Below, in pieces: positions 18,309 through 27,724 of a stretch of DNA of 64,000 nt. A program made the position numbers and the translations under genes. Numbering within the stretch: position 1 is the stretch's first letter; each line of letters begins with the position of its first letter. The stretch is from Elioraea thermophila (ex Habib et al. 2022) (GTDB taxonomy: Bacteria > Pseudomonadota > Alphaproteobacteria > Acetobacterales > Acetobacteraceae), in contig NZ_QMDI01000002.1 in assembly GCF_003336755.1 (NCBI RefSeq), positions 992,001 to 1,056,000 on the forward strand. Direction: 5' to 3'. The notes under the pieces were generated by a model. The model was given only the letters and a program-made list of their open reading frames with translations. It was not told the DNA's origin and made no database searches.

Positions 18309-21122
18309 ATGGCACAGCTCAATCTCGACGCCTTCCTCGAGGGCATTCCGCCCGGCGATTCCATCTACGTCGCCGGCAAGTACGACCGGTGGAGCGCCGA
18401 CCCCACCAGCGTGGAGCCCGGCTGGGCGGCGCTGTTCGGCGCCCTGGTCAACGGCGGCATCGAAACCGCCCAGGCTCCGGCCACACCTGCGCGCGGCCGT
18501 GCCGCCGTCGGCGGGGTGGCGGACGCACGTGCGGCGACGCTCGATTCCGTGCGCGCGCTGATGCTGATTCGCGCCTACCGCGTGCGCGGTCATCTCGAGG
18601 CGAAGCTCGATCCCCTGGGGCTGAAGATCCCGGCCGCCCATCCGGAGCTCGATCCCGCCTCCTACGGCTTCGGCCCCGGCGACTACGACCGGCCGATCTT
18701 CATCGACAACGTGCTCGGCTTCGAGACCGCAACCTTGCGCCAGATCCTCGGCGTGCTGCGCGAGACCTATTGCGGGCCGATCGGCGTCGAGTTCATGCAC
18801 ATCCAGGACCCCGACCAGAAGGCCTGGATCCAGCGCCGCATCGAAGGCGCACCGTGGCGCACCGCCTTCACCCCCGAGGCGAAGCGCCGAATCCTCGAGC
18901 GGCTCACCGAGGCCGAGGGCTTCGAGGTCTTTTGTCAGAAGAAGTTCGTCGGCACCAAGCGCTTCGGCCTCGAGGGGGGCGAGAGCGTGATCCCCGCACT
19001 CAGGGCCGCGATCGAGGTCGCCGCGCAATCCGGTGTGGACGAGATCGTCATCGGCATGCCGCATCGGGGGCGCCTGAACACGCTGGTCAACGTGCTGAAG
19101 AAGCCCTTCGTCGCCGTGTTCAGCGAGTTCCAGGGCGCGGCTCCGCACCCGGACGACGTGCAGGGCTCGGGCGACGTCAAGTACCACCTCGGCACCTCGG
19201 TCGATCTCGAGATCGCGGGACGCATGGTGCATCTCTCGCTGCAGCCCAATCCGTCGCATCTCGAGGCGGTCGACCCCGTCGTGGTCGGCAAGGTGCGGGC
19301 GAAGCAGGACATGGCCGGGGATCGGCGCATGCGCCGCTCCGTCATGGGCATCCTGCTGCACGGTGATGCCGCCTTCGCCGGCCAGGGCTTGGTCGCCGAG
19401 ACGCTGGCGATGAGCCAGCTCATCGGCTACCGCACGGGGGGCACGCTGCACATCGTGGTGAACAACCAGATCGGCTTCACCACCGTGCCCGCCCACGCCT
19501 ACTCGGGGCTCTACTGCACCGACATCGCGAAATCGATCCAGGTGCCGATCCTGCACGTCAACGGCGACGACCCCGAGGCGGTGGTGTTCTGCGCCCAGCT
19601 GCTCGCCGAGTTCCGCCAGCAGTTCGGCTGCGACGCGGTGCTCGATGTCGTCTGCTACCGGCGCCACGGCCACAACGAATCGGACGAGCCCGCCTTCACC
19701 CAACCGCTGATGTACAAGGCGATCCGGACGAAGAAGACGACGCGCACCCTCTACGCCGAACGTCTCGTCGCCGAGGGCGCGATTTCGGCGGAAGGCGCGG
19801 CCGCGCTGCAGACGCGCTTCGCCGAGGCGCTCGAGCGCGAGTTCGAGGCGTCGAAGTCGTACAAGCCGAACAAGGCCGATTGGCTCGAGGGCAAGTGGGC
19901 CGGGCTCGCGCCGGCCGGCGAGGAGGACGAGCCGAAGGAGTGCCCGACCGCGGTGTCGCTCGAGACACTGCGCGAGGTCGGCCTCGCCCTCTGCCGCGTG
20001 CCGGCAGACTTCGACCTGCATCCGAAGATCGCGCGCCAGCTCGAGGAGAAGCGTCGCGCCATCGAAACGGGCGAGGGCATCGACTGGGCAACCGGCGAGG
20101 CGCTCGCCTTCGGCACGCTGCTCGTCGAAGGCAACCGCGTGCGCCTCTCGGGCGAGGACGTGCAGCGCGGCACCTTCAGTCAGCGCCACTGCTACCTGAT
20201 CGACCAGACGACGCAGGCCGAGTACGTGCCGCTCAATCACATCCGGCCCGGCCAGGCGCAGTTCGAGGCCTACAACTCGCTCCTCTCCGAAGCGGGCGTG
20301 CTCGGCTTCGAATACGGCTACTCGCTCGCCGACCCGCACTGCCTCGTGCTGTGGGAGGCGCAGTTCGGCGACTTCGCCAACGGCGCGCAGGTGATCATCG
20401 ACCAGTTCATCGCCTCGGGCGAGTCGAAGTGGCTGCGCATGTCGGGCCTCGTGCTACTGCTGCCGCACGGCTACGAGGGCCAGGGGCCGGAGCACTCCTC
20501 GGCGCGGCCCGAGCGCTACCTGCAGCTCTGCGCGGAGCGCAACATGCAGGTGTGCAACATCACCACGCCGGCGAACTATTTCCACGCACTGAGGCGGCAA
20601 CTCCGGCGCAACTACCGCAAGCCGCTGGTGGTGTTCACCCCGAAGTCGCTCTTGCGGCACAAGCTCTGCGTCTCGCGCCTCGAGGAGTTCGGCCCTGGCT
20701 CGTCGTTCCGGCTCGTCATTCCCGAGATCGACCCGATCGCGCCGCCCGAGGCGGTGAAGCGCGTCGTGCTCTGCACCGGCAAGGTCTACTACGACCTGCT
20801 CGCCGCGCGGCGCGAGGCCGGCATCACCGACGTCGCACTGATCCGGCTCGAGCAGCTCTACCCGTTCCCGCGCATCACCCTGCCCAAGGTGCTCGCCCCT
20901 TACGTGAACGCAGAGATCGTGTGGTGCCAGGAGGAGCCGCGCAACATGGGGGCCTGGACCTGGATCGACCGCCGCATCGAGGAGGCGGCGATGGCCGCGC
21001 AGCGCTCCCGCGCCCGTCCGCGCTACGTCGGCCGGCCCGAGGCGGCGAGCCCGGCGACGGGCTTCTACAAGGTGCACCAGGCGGAGCAGGAGGCGTTGAT
21101 CGAGGAAGCGCTCGCGGTGTGA
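18309..21122 (+). CDS. sucA: 2-oxoglutarate dehydrogenase E1
   Basis: Thiamine-diphosphate enzyme of 937 residues that decarboxylates 2-oxoglutarate in the TCA cycle and passes the succinyl group to the lipoate of E2. Seen: the N-terminal E2-binding segment (LNLDAFLEGIPPGDSIYVAG), the fold start RVRGHLEAKLDPLGL, GMPHRGRLNTLVNVL, GDVKYHLGTS and NPSHLEAVDPVVVGKVRAKQ. VVNNQIGFTT, the ThDP metal site region NGDDPEAVVF, CYRRHGHNESDEPAFTQP and the C-terminal WCQEEPRNMGAWTW complete it. Length is normal. sucB follows after 173 bp. Confidence 0.98.
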   Translation: MAQLNLDAFLEGIPPGDSIYVAGKYDRWSADPTSVEPGWAALFGALVNGGIETAQAPATPARGRAAVGGVADARAATLDSVRALMLIRAYRVRGHLEAKLDPLGLKIPAAHPELDPASYGFGPGDYDRPIFIDNVLGFETATLRQILGVLRETYCGPIGVEFMHIQDPDQKAWIQRRIEGAPWRTAFTPEAKRRILERLTEAEGFEVFCQKKFVGTKRFGLEGGESVIPALRAAIEVAAQSGVDEIVIGMPHRGRLNTLVNVLKKPFVAVFSEFQGAAPHPDDVQGSGDVKYHLGTSVDLEIAGRMVHLSLQPNPSHLEAVDPVVVGKVRAKQDMAGDRRMRRSVMGILLHGDAAFAGQGLVAETLAMSQLIGYRTGGTLHIVVNNQIGFTTVPAHAYSGLYCTDIAKSIQVPILHVNGDDPEAVVFCAQLLAEFRQQFGCDAVLDVVCYRRHGHNESDEPAFTQPLMYKAIRTKKTTRTLYAERLVAEGAISAEGAAALQTRFAEALEREFEASKSYKPNKADWLEGKWAGLAPAGEEDEPKECPTAVSLETLREVGLALCRVPADFDLHPKIARQLEEKRRAIETGEGIDWATGEALAFGTLLVEGNRVRLSGEDVQRGTFSQRHCYLIDQTTQAEYVPLNHIRPGQAQFEAYNSLLSEAGVLGFEYGYSLADPHCLVLWEAQFGDFANGAQVIIDQFIASGESKWLRMSGLVLLLPHGYEGQGPEHSSARPERYLQLCAERNMQVCNITTPANYFHALRRQLRRNYRKPLVVFTPKSLLRHKLCVSRLEEFGPGSSFRLVIPEIDPIAPPEAVKRVVLCTGKVYYDLLAARREAGITDVALIRLEQLYPFPRITLPKVLAPYVNAEIVWCQEEPRNMGAWTWIDRRIEEAAMAAQRSRARPRYVGRPEAASPATGFYKVHQAEQEALIEEALAV

Positions 21123-21295
21123 GGGGCGCGGCGTCGCCGCTTGGGCGCGCCATCCTTCGCTCGATCATGGGCGCGATGACGGGCGAACAGCTTCTCAGGG
21201 CCTCGCTGCGTTATCCGCCTCGGCGGACGCCCCGGTTGCCTTTTCCGTCACCGCGGGCTTCAAAAACGGCCGCGAGCCAAAGCGGGGAGTGAACC

Positions 21296-22579
21296 ATGCC
21301 GCTCGACATCGTCGTCCCCTCCTTGGGCGAAAGTGTCGCCACCGCCACCATCGCGCGCTGGATGAAGAAGCCGGGCGACGCCGTCGCGGCGGATGAACCC
21401 CTGGTCGAGCTCGAGACCGACAAGGTCACGGTCGAGGTGCCGGCCCCGGCCGCCGGCCGGCTGGAAGCGATCCTCGCCAAGGAGGGCGATGAGGTCGCAC
21501 CCGGAACGGTCGTCGGCACCCTCGCCGCGGGGGAGGCGACGACCGCAGCCCAACCCGCCTCATCCCCCCCGCCGGCGCCGACCGCACCGCAGCCGGCAAC
21601 ACCCGCAAGCGGATCCGACCGCCCGCCTCTTCCCGCCGCCGCCCGGCTGATGGCGGAGCACGCGCTCACGCCCGCCGACGTGCCGGGCAGCGGCAAGCAC
21701 GGCCAGATCACCAAGGGCGACGTGCTGAAGGTGATCGAGGGCGGTGCGGCGAAGGCGCAACCGGCACCGGCTGCCCCCATCGCGCCCACTGCCGCCCCTG
21801 CTGCCCCGTCCGCAACGCCGAAGCCCGAACCGGCCGCCGCCCCGAAGACCGCTCCGCCAGCAAAACCCATCGGCGGCGAACGGCGCACCGAGCGCGTGCG
21901 CATGACGCGGCTGCGCGCCACCATCGCGCGGCGGCTGAAGGAGGCGCAGAACACCGCCGCCATCCTCACCACCTTCAACGAGATCGACATGTCGGCGGTG
22001 ATCGCCTTGCGCGCCAGGTATCGCGAGGCCTTCGAGAAGAAGCACGGCGTGCGCCTCGGCTTCATGGGCTTCTTCGTCAAGGCCTGTGTCGCCGCCCTGC
22101 GCGAGTTCCCCGCCGTCAACGCGATGATCGACGGCGAGGACATCGTCTATCATCACTACATGGACATCGGCATCGCGGTCTCCGGCCCCGCCGGCCTCGT
22201 CGTTCCGGTGCTGCGCAATGCCGAGACGCTGTCGATCGCCGAGATCGAACGCGCCATCGCCGAGTTCGGCCGCAAGGCGCGCGACGGCACGCTGACCCTG
22301 GAGGAGATGGCAGGCGGAACGTTCTCCATCACCAACGGCGGCGTCTTCGGCAGCCTGATGTCCACCCCCATCCTCAACCCGCCGCAATCGGCGATCCTCG
22401 GCATGCACAAGATCGAGGACCGCCCCGTCGCGATCGGCGGCAAGGTCGAGATCAGGCCGATGATGTACGTCGCCCTCTCCTACGACCACCGCATCATCGA
22501 CGGACGCGAGGCGGTGAGCACGCTGGTGCGGATCAAGGAAGCGGTCGAAGACCCGGAGCGGCTGCTGCTCGAGGTCTGA
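21296..22579 (+). CDS. sucB: Dihydrolipoyllysine succinyltransferase (2-oxoglutarate dehydrogenase E2)
   Basis: Core enzyme of the 2-oxoglutarate dehydrogenase complex, 427 residues. Order: a lipoyl domain with the lipoylated Lys in [12 protein letters not shown]; an Ala/Pro linker; a peripheral-subunit-binding domain ([20 protein letters not shown]); a second linker; and the acyltransferase core ([35 protein letters not shown]). The catalytic [12 protein letters not shown] is near residue 398. AAAGTG-rich spacing upstream includes GGGGAG before ATG 21296. The E3 gene lpd, often next, is absent here. Confidence 0.97.
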   Translation: MPLDIVVPSLGESVATATIARWMKKPGDAVAADEPLVELETDKVTVEVPAPAAGRLEAILAKEGDEVAPGTVVGTLAAGEATTAAQPASSPPPAPTAPQPATPASGSDRPPLPAAARLMAEHALTPADVPGSGKHGQITKGDVLKVIEGGAAKAQPAPAAPIAPTAAPAAPSATPKPEPAAAPKTAPPAKPIGGERRTERVRMTRLRATIARRLKEAQNTAAILTTFNEIDMSAVIALRARYREAFEKKHGVRLGFMGFFVKACVAALREFPAVNAMIDGEDIVYHHYMDIGIAVSGPAGLVVPVLRNAETLSIAEIERAIAEFGRKARDGTLTLEEMAGGTFSITNGGVFGSLMSTPILNPPQSAILGMHKIEDRPVAIGGKVEIRPMMYVALSYDHRIIDGREAVSTLVRIKEAVEDPERLLLEV

Positions 22580-22614
22580 GCCCCCTTGCCGCCGGTACCG
22601 CGCAAGCCTGAAAT

Positions 22615-22641
22615 GCGCCCCGACATCCGGGCGGGGGGCGC
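22615..22641 (+). other. Hairpin abutting the dctQ start codon
   Basis: A 7-bp inverted repeat (22615-22621 with 22635-22641) ends one base before GTG 22642 and contains the only G-rich ribosome-site candidate. It could dampen dctQ translation or act as a weak terminator for sucAB; there is no T-run. Confidence 0.3.
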
Positions 22642-23244
22642 GTGAGCGGGAGAGGCTTGGAAGAGGCGGTGCGCCGCGTGACGCGCGTGCTCGCCTGGGC
22701 ATCGGGTGCGATCATCCTGGCGGGCTGCGGCCTGCTGATCACCGTCGACGTCGTCACGCGTGCCATCTTTCGCCGCGGCATGGTCGAGAGTTTCGAACTC
22801 TCCGGCTACGCGCTGGCGGTGGCGATCGGCCTCGGCGCCGCCTGGACGGTGACGTCCAAGGGCAACATCCGGGTCGACATCCTGCTCGAACGCCTGCCGA
22901 CCGCGCTGCGGCGAGGGCTCGATCTCGTCGCCGCCCTGGCCTTCGCCATCGTCGCCGCTGCGCTGGCCTGGTTCGCCTTCGGCACCCTCGCCTACTCCTG
23001 GTCGATCGACGCGCGCTCCGTCGCCACCCTGCGCACCCCGCTGTGGCTGCCGCAGGCGCTGTGGTGGGCAGGGCTCGCCTGGCTCGCCATCGTCGCCCTC
23101 CTCACCCCCATCCTCGCGCTGCGCGCCCTCGTCGCGCGCGACGCGGCGTCCTTCGATCGCCTGATCGGCCCCACCCGCGTCGAGGAGGAGATCGCGGAAG
23201 CGGGCACACCGCTCCCCAAACCCGCGAACGATCGCGCGCCATGA
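22642..23244 (+). CDS. dctQ: TRAP transporter small permease (DctQ)
   Basis: A 200-residue membrane protein with four helices, including SGAIILAGCGLLITVDVVTR, AVAIGLGAAWTVTSKGNIRV and AALAFAIVAAALAWFAFG. The motif region VVTRAIFRR followed by ESFELSGYALAVAIGLGAAW is typical of DctQ. It starts with GTG. Its stop overlaps the dctM start (ATGA), so the two membrane subunits are coupled. It lies 62 bp after sucB. Confidence 0.88.
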   Translation: MSGRGLEEAVRRVTRVLAWASGAIILAGCGLLITVDVVTRAIFRRGMVESFELSGYALAVAIGLGAAWTVTSKGNIRVDILLERLPTALRRGLDLVAALAFAIVAAALAWFAFGTLAYSWSIDARSVATLRTPLWLPQALWWAGLAWLAIVALLTPILALRALVARDAASFDRLIGPTRVEEEIAEAGTPLPKPANDRAP

Positions 23245-24539
23245 TCGGCACCACGGCGTTGCTGCTCGTCGCGCTGATCGGCACCGGCATTCCGGTCGCC
23301 GCCGCGCTCGGCCTGCTCGGCTACATCCTCTCCGAACGCTACGCCTTCCTCCCACTCACCGGCGCCCTCGGCGAGCTCGCCTGGAACGCCTCGCACGACT
23401 TCCTGCTCGTTGCGCTCCCGATGTTCATCATGATGGGCGAGCTGATGCACCGCTCGGGCATTTCCGAGCGCCTGTTCGATGCGCTCGCCCCCTGGTTCGC
23501 ACGAATCCCCGGCCGGCTGATGCACACCAACATCGCGGCCTCCGCCATCTTCGCCGCCACCTCCGGCTCCTCGGTCGCCACCGCCGCCACCATCGGCACG
23601 GTGGCGATCCCGAACATGGCGCGCGGCGGCTACTCTCCCCCGCTCTTCCTCGGCTCGATCGCGGCCGGCGGCACGCTGGGCATCCTCATCCCGCCCTCCA
23701 TCAACATGATCCTTTATGCGGTTCTGTCCGACACCTCGGTGATCAGCCTCTACGCCGCGGGCCTGATCCCCGGCATCCTGCTCGCGCTCCTCTTCTCGCT
23801 CACCGTGCTCGTGCTCTGTCTCCTCCGTCCCGGGCTCGACGGGCCGCCAGCGGATCCGCAAGGGCTCTGGCGCGCGCGCCTCTCGGGGCTGATCCACCTC
23901 GTGCCGCCGCTGGTGCTGTTCCTGCTCGTCGTCGGCTCGATCTATGCCGGCATCGCCACCCCGACGGAGGCGGCCGCGCTCGGGCTCACCGCCACCTTGG
24001 GCCTCGTCGCGCTGAACCACCGCCTCACCTGGCCCGTGCTCGCCGCCGCCTTCGAGGGTACGGCGCGCAGCACGGGCATGATCATGCTGATCGTGATCGC
24101 CGCCTTCTTCCTCAACATGGTGATGGTCTCGATCGGGCTGATCCGCGCCGTGACCGACCTCGTGCTGGGCCTCGGCTGGCCGCCGACCGCGATGATCCTC
24201 GCCATCGTCGTCTTCTACCTCCTCCTGGGGTGCGTGATGGAGACGCTGTCGATGATGATCGCGACCACGCCGATCGTGGTGCCGGTGGTGAAGGCCTTGG
24301 GGTTTTCGCCGATCTGGTGGGGTGTGGTGTTCGTGGTGCTGATCGAGGCTGCGCTGATCACGCCGCCCGTGGGCCTCAATCTCTACGTCGTGCAGGCGGT
24401 GCGGCGGTCGGGCCGCTTCGCCGAGGTCGCACTGGGGGCGCTTCCCTTCGTCGCCGCCATGCTCGCCCTCGTCCTCTTGCTGATCGCCGTTCCGGGGCTT
24501 GCGCTGTGGCTTCCCTCCCTCCTCGCCCCGAGGCCATGA
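23241..24539 (+). CDS. dctM: TRAP transporter large permease (DctM)
   Basis: The 432-residue ion-coupled transport subunit with about twelve hydrophobic segments. Seen: FLLVALPMFIMMGELMHRSG, NIAASAIFAATSGSSVATAA, GTLGILIPPSINMILYAVLS, GIATPTEAAALGLTATLGL and the C-terminal ITPPVGLNLYVVQAV. These are all standard DctM motifs. It imports a small organic acid together with DctQ and the binding protein encoded next (29 bp downstream). Confidence 0.95.
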   Translation: MIGTTALLLVALIGTGIPVAAALGLLGYILSERYAFLPLTGALGELAWNASHDFLLVALPMFIMMGELMHRSGISERLFDALAPWFARIPGRLMHTNIAASAIFAATSGSSVATAATIGTVAIPNMARGGYSPPLFLGSIAAGGTLGILIPPSINMILYAVLSDTSVISLYAAGLIPGILLALLFSLTVLVLCLLRPGLDGPPADPQGLWRARLSGLIHLVPPLVLFLLVVGSIYAGIATPTEAAALGLTATLGLVALNHRLTWPVLAAAFEGTARSTGMIMLIVIAAFFLNMVMVSIGLIRAVTDLVLGLGWPPTAMILAIVVFYLLLGCVMETLSMMIATTPIVVPVVKALGFSPIWWGVVFVVLIEAALITPPVGLNLYVVQAVRRSGRFAEVALGALPFVAAMLALVLLLIAVPGLALWLPSLLAPRP

Positions 24540-24568
24540 TCCCCTCCGCAACGAAAGGGAGACGACGG

Positions 24569-25615
24569 ATGAAACACTTCGCCGCCGGACTGCTCGCCGC
24601 CGCCCTCGCGGCACCGGCACTCGCCCAACAGGCCCCGCCCCTGCCGCGCACCGAGTTCAACGTGGTCGGCACCATCGGCACGCTCTCGATGTACCAGAAC
24701 ATCGAGGTGCCGTTCTGGACGCGGACCATTCCCGAGGTCTCGGGCGGCGCGATCCGGGTCCAGCTCCGCCCCTTCACCGAACTCGGCTTCCGCGGGCCGG
24801 AAATCTTCCGCCTGGTCAGCCAGGGCACGCTGCCCTTCGCCTCGACGGTGCTGAACTACAACTCGGGCGAGGTGCCGATCAACGAGGCGGCCGATCTCGT
24901 CGGCCTGTTCGGTTCGGTCGAGGAACTGAAGCGCGGGCTCGATGCGATCCGCGGCCCCTACGCGCAATTCCTGGAACAGCGCCACGGCATCAAGCTCCTG
25001 GGGTTCGGCACCTATCAGGCGCAGCTCATCTACTGCCGCGACGCCTTCACTCAGATCAGCGACCTGAGGGGCCGCAAAATCCGCGCCTCAGGCGCCTCGC
25101 AACAGGCCTTCGTGCAGTTCATCGGCGCCTCTCCCGTCAACATCGCCTTCGCCGAGGTGCAGCCGGCGCTGGCTTCCGGCGTGGTCGATTGCGGCATCAC
25201 CGGCGCTCTCTCGGGCTACCGCGCGCGCTGGCACGAGGCGGCACGCTTCCTCTCGCCTCTGCCGGTCAACTTCGCCGTCGTCGGCCATCTCGCCAATCTG
25301 CGTTTCTGGAACGGGCTCGATGCGCGCGTGCGCGAGTTGCTGGAGCGCGAGCTGCGCAAGATGGAGGAGGCGATCTTCGAACAAGCCAAAAGCGAGACCG
25401 AGATCGGCATTGCCTGCAACACCGGCACCGGGCCTTGCCCGGAGGGCCAGCCTGCCTCCATGCGGCTCGTTCCCCTCACGCCGGCCGACGAGGCCCTGCG
25501 CAAGCGCGCCTTCGCGGAGGCGGTGTTGCCCGAATTCGCCCGCCGCTGCGGCGGTGAGTGCATCCGCATGTGGAACGACACCATCGGCAGGCTGGTCGGC
25601 GTGACCGCGCGCTGA
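24569..25615 (+). CDS. TRAP transporter solute-binding protein, cysteine-rich
   Basis: Periplasmic protein of 348 residues with a Sec signal (MKHFAAGLLAAALAAPALAQ). Family features: VPFWTRTIPEVSGGAIRVQL, ISDLRGRKIRASGASQQAFV with the ligand-clamping Arg, and FAEVQPALASGVVDCGITGA. Six cysteines are spread through the mature part, including ACNTGTGPCPEG and RRCGGECIRMWN. Most TRAP binding proteins have few, so disulfides are likely. Ligand unknown. A good ribosome site (AAAGGGAGA) precedes ATG 24569. Confidence 0.88.
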   Translation: MKHFAAGLLAAALAAPALAQQAPPLPRTEFNVVGTIGTLSMYQNIEVPFWTRTIPEVSGGAIRVQLRPFTELGFRGPEIFRLVSQGTLPFASTVLNYNSGEVPINEAADLVGLFGSVEELKRGLDAIRGPYAQFLEQRHGIKLLGFGTYQAQLIYCRDAFTQISDLRGRKIRASGASQQAFVQFIGASPVNIAFAEVQPALASGVVDCGITGALSGYRARWHEAARFLSPLPVNFAVVGHLANLRFWNGLDARVRELLERELRKMEEAIFEQAKSETEIGIACNTGTGPCPEGQPASMRLVPLTPADEALRKRAFAEAVLPEFARRCGGECIRMWNDTIGRLVGVTAR

Positions 25616-25658
25616 CCTGCGGGCGGGGCGGTCGAGGCGGTGAGCGAGGCGACCGCCC

Positions 25659-26342
25659 GTGCTCGACACCACGCTGTTCAGCCGGCAGGCGCTGGAGACC
25701 TTCCTGCTCGTCTATCCGGCGCTCTTCTCGATCGTGAACCCGATCGCAGGCGCCTTCATCTTCAACGAGGCGACGGCCGGGGCGGAGCGGACGCTCGCCG
25801 CCCGCCTCGCCCGCCGCGTCGCGCTCTACTCGCTGATCGTCATGCTGGTCGCGACCTGGGCCGGCTCCGCCATCCTGTCCCTGTTCGGCATCAGCCTCGC
25901 CGCCGTGCGCATCGCAGGCGGCCTCGTGCTCTCCCTCTGGGCGTTCAATCTCCTTTCGGCACCGGAACAGCGGGAGGAGCGCAAGCGCGACGAGGCCACC
26001 GCGCGCACGATCGGCGACGAGGCGGCGTTCTTTCCGCTCACGCTCCCGTTCACCACCGGCCCCGGCACCATCGCCGTCTGCATCGCCTTCGGCGCCACCC
26101 GCCCGCGCGACCCAACGCTTCTCGCCTCCTTCGCCCTCGGCACCACCCTCGCCTGCCTGGCGATGGCGGTCACCATCCTGCTCGCCTACGCTTACGCCCC
26201 GGCCATCGCCCGTCGCCTGGGTGCCACCGGAACCCGCGTGCTCACCCGGCTCGCCGCCTTCCTCCTGCTCGCGGTGGGGGTCCAGATTCTGATCAACGGG
26301 GTGACCGACGTGCTCGCCCCCCTGCTCGCCGGCCGGTCCTGA
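25659..26342 (+). CDS. MarC family integral membrane protein
   Basis: A 227-residue protein with six hydrophobic segments. FLLVYPALFSIVNPIAGAF and FPLTLPFTTGPGTIAVCIAF are the MarC/UPF0056 repeats with the conserved NP and PGT turns. It is probably an inner-membrane transporter-like protein of unproven function; despite the name the family is not an antibiotic resistance factor. The start is GTG 25659, with no ATG near. Confidence 0.88.
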   Translation: MLDTTLFSRQALETFLLVYPALFSIVNPIAGAFIFNEATAGAERTLAARLARRVALYSLIVMLVATWAGSAILSLFGISLAAVRIAGGLVLSLWAFNLLSAPEQREERKRDEATARTIGDEAAFFPLTLPFTTGPGTIAVCIAFGATRPRDPTLLASFALGTTLACLAMAVTILLAYAYAPAIARRLGATGTRVLTRLAAFLLLAVGVQILINGVTDVLAPLLAGRS

Positions 26343-26400
26343 TGTGAGGGCCGGGCGGGGGGTGACGGCGGGCGGGATCCGTGGCCATCTCTCGCCCGCG

Positions 26401-27219
26401 ATGGACTTCTCAGAGGACCAGATCCGGCGCTACGCCCGTCACATCCTGCTGCCCGAGATCGGCGGGGTCGGCCAGGCGCGGCTTCTGGCTTCGCGCGTGC
26501 TCGTCGTCGGTGCCGGGGGCTTGGGCTCTCCCGCCCTCCTCTACCTTGCCGCCGCCGGTGTCGGCACGATCGGGGTGATCGACGACGACGTGGTCGATCT
26601 CTCCAACCTGCAGCGGCAGATCGTGCACGACACCGCCGCGCTGGGGCGGCCGAAGGTGGAAAGTGCGGCGGCGCGCCTCACCGCCCTCAACCCCGACGTG
26701 AGGGTCGAGCCGCACCGGGCGCGCCTCGATGCATCCAATGCGCTCGATCTCGTCTCCCGCTACGACCTGGTGCTTGATGGGTCGGACAATTTCGCCACCC
26801 GGTTCCTGGTTGCGGATGCCTGCCACCTCGCGGGCCGCACGCTCGTCTCCGCCGCCGTGCTGCGCTTCGAAGGCCAACTCTCCACCTTCAAGTCGCATCT
26901 CGGCCCGCCGCACCCCTGCTACCGCTGCCTCCACCCCGCGCCGCCGCCGCCCGGGCTCGTTCCCACCTGCGCCGAAGCCGGGGTGTTCGGCGCCGTCACC
27001 GGCGTGCTCGGCGCCCTGCAGGCGACGGAGGCGCTGAAGGAACTGCTGGGCATCGGCGAGGGCCTCTCCGGGCGGCTCCTGCTGTGGGATGCGCTCGCTG
27101 CCGCCTTCCGCACGGTTCGGCTCAAGCGCGACCCCGCCTGCGCGCTGTGCGGCGCAAACGCCACCATCCGCGACCTCTCGGCCCACGCCACCCTCCGTGA
27201 ACCCGCCTGTCCGGCATGA
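26401..27219 (+). CDS. moeB: HesA/MoeB/ThiF family adenylyltransferase
   Basis: An E1-like enzyme of 272 residues that adenylates the C-terminal glycine of a ubiquitin-like sulfur carrier (MoaD or ThiS). Seen: RYARHILLPEIGGVGQARLL, VLVVGAGGLGSPALLYLAAA (nucleotide loop), GVIDDDVVDLSNLQRQ (Mg and ATP residues) and DGSDNFATRFLVADAC. The CYRC and CALC pairs bind structural zinc. A MoaD versus ThiS partner cannot be told from sequence alone. ATG 26401 opens the family N-terminus. It is coupled (ATGA) to the DsrE-like gene. Confidence 0.9.
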   Translation: MDFSEDQIRRYARHILLPEIGGVGQARLLASRVLVVGAGGLGSPALLYLAAAGVGTIGVIDDDVVDLSNLQRQIVHDTAALGRPKVESAAARLTALNPDVRVEPHRARLDASNALDLVSRYDLVLDGSDNFATRFLVADACHLAGRTLVSAAVLRFEGQLSTFKSHLGPPHPCYRCLHPAPPPPGLVPTCAEAGVFGAVTGVLGALQATEALKELLGIGEGLSGRLLLWDALAAAFRTVRLKRDPACALCGANATIRDLSAHATLREPACPA

Positions 27220-27692
27220 GCCTGTTCGATCTTCCCCTGCCCGCCCTGCCGACCCAGACCGGCCCGGTGCCCCTCGGGATCCTGCTCATCTCCGGCACCT
27301 ACGAGCGCGCCCATTACGCCCTCGTGCTCGCCACCGCCGCCGCCTCGGTCGGCCGGCCGGTCGTCCTGTTCGCCACCGCCGGCGGCTGCCGTGCCTTCCT
27401 CGGTCCCGCCGCCGACGGCACGCCGGGCTGGGCGGCGCTGGAAGCGGTGGGCATCGGCGGGCCGAAGGGGGCGCTCGCCCGCGACGCCTGGTTGCGCGAG
27501 AAGGGGGTGGCGGGGTTTGCCGAACTCCTCTCCTCCGCGGGCGAGCTCGGCGTGCGGCTGATCGTCTGCGAGGCCGGGCTGAAGGCGGAAGGGCTGCGGG
27601 CGGAGCAGCTCGACCCCGGACTGAACGGCGAGGTCGCCGGCGTGGTCACCTTCCTCGCCGAGACCGAGGGCGGGCAGATCATCACGCTTTGA
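27216..27692 (+). CDS. DsrE-like small protein
   Basis: A 158-residue Rossmann-like protein: LGILLISGTYERAHYALVLA, ASVGRPVVLFATAGGCRAFL and LGVRLIVCEAGLKAEGL fit the DsrE/DsrF/YchN fold. The Cys in RLIVCEAG takes the place of the sulfur-carrying residue. Overlap with moeB points to a role in sulfur transfer, but no substrate is evident. Confidence 0.75.
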   Translation: MSLFDLPLPALPTQTGPVPLGILLISGTYERAHYALVLATAAASVGRPVVLFATAGGCRAFLGPAADGTPGWAALEAVGIGGPKGALARDAWLREKGVAGFAELLSSAGELGVRLIVCEAGLKAEGLRAEQLDPGLNGEVAGVVTFLAETEGGQIITL

Positions 27693-27724
27693 CACGGCGC
27701 GGCGCGGCTTGGCAGAGGAACGCC

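Noticed and set aside
18267-20339. A 690-codon open frame on the minus strand
   Set aside because: Antisense to sucA; low-complexity translation.
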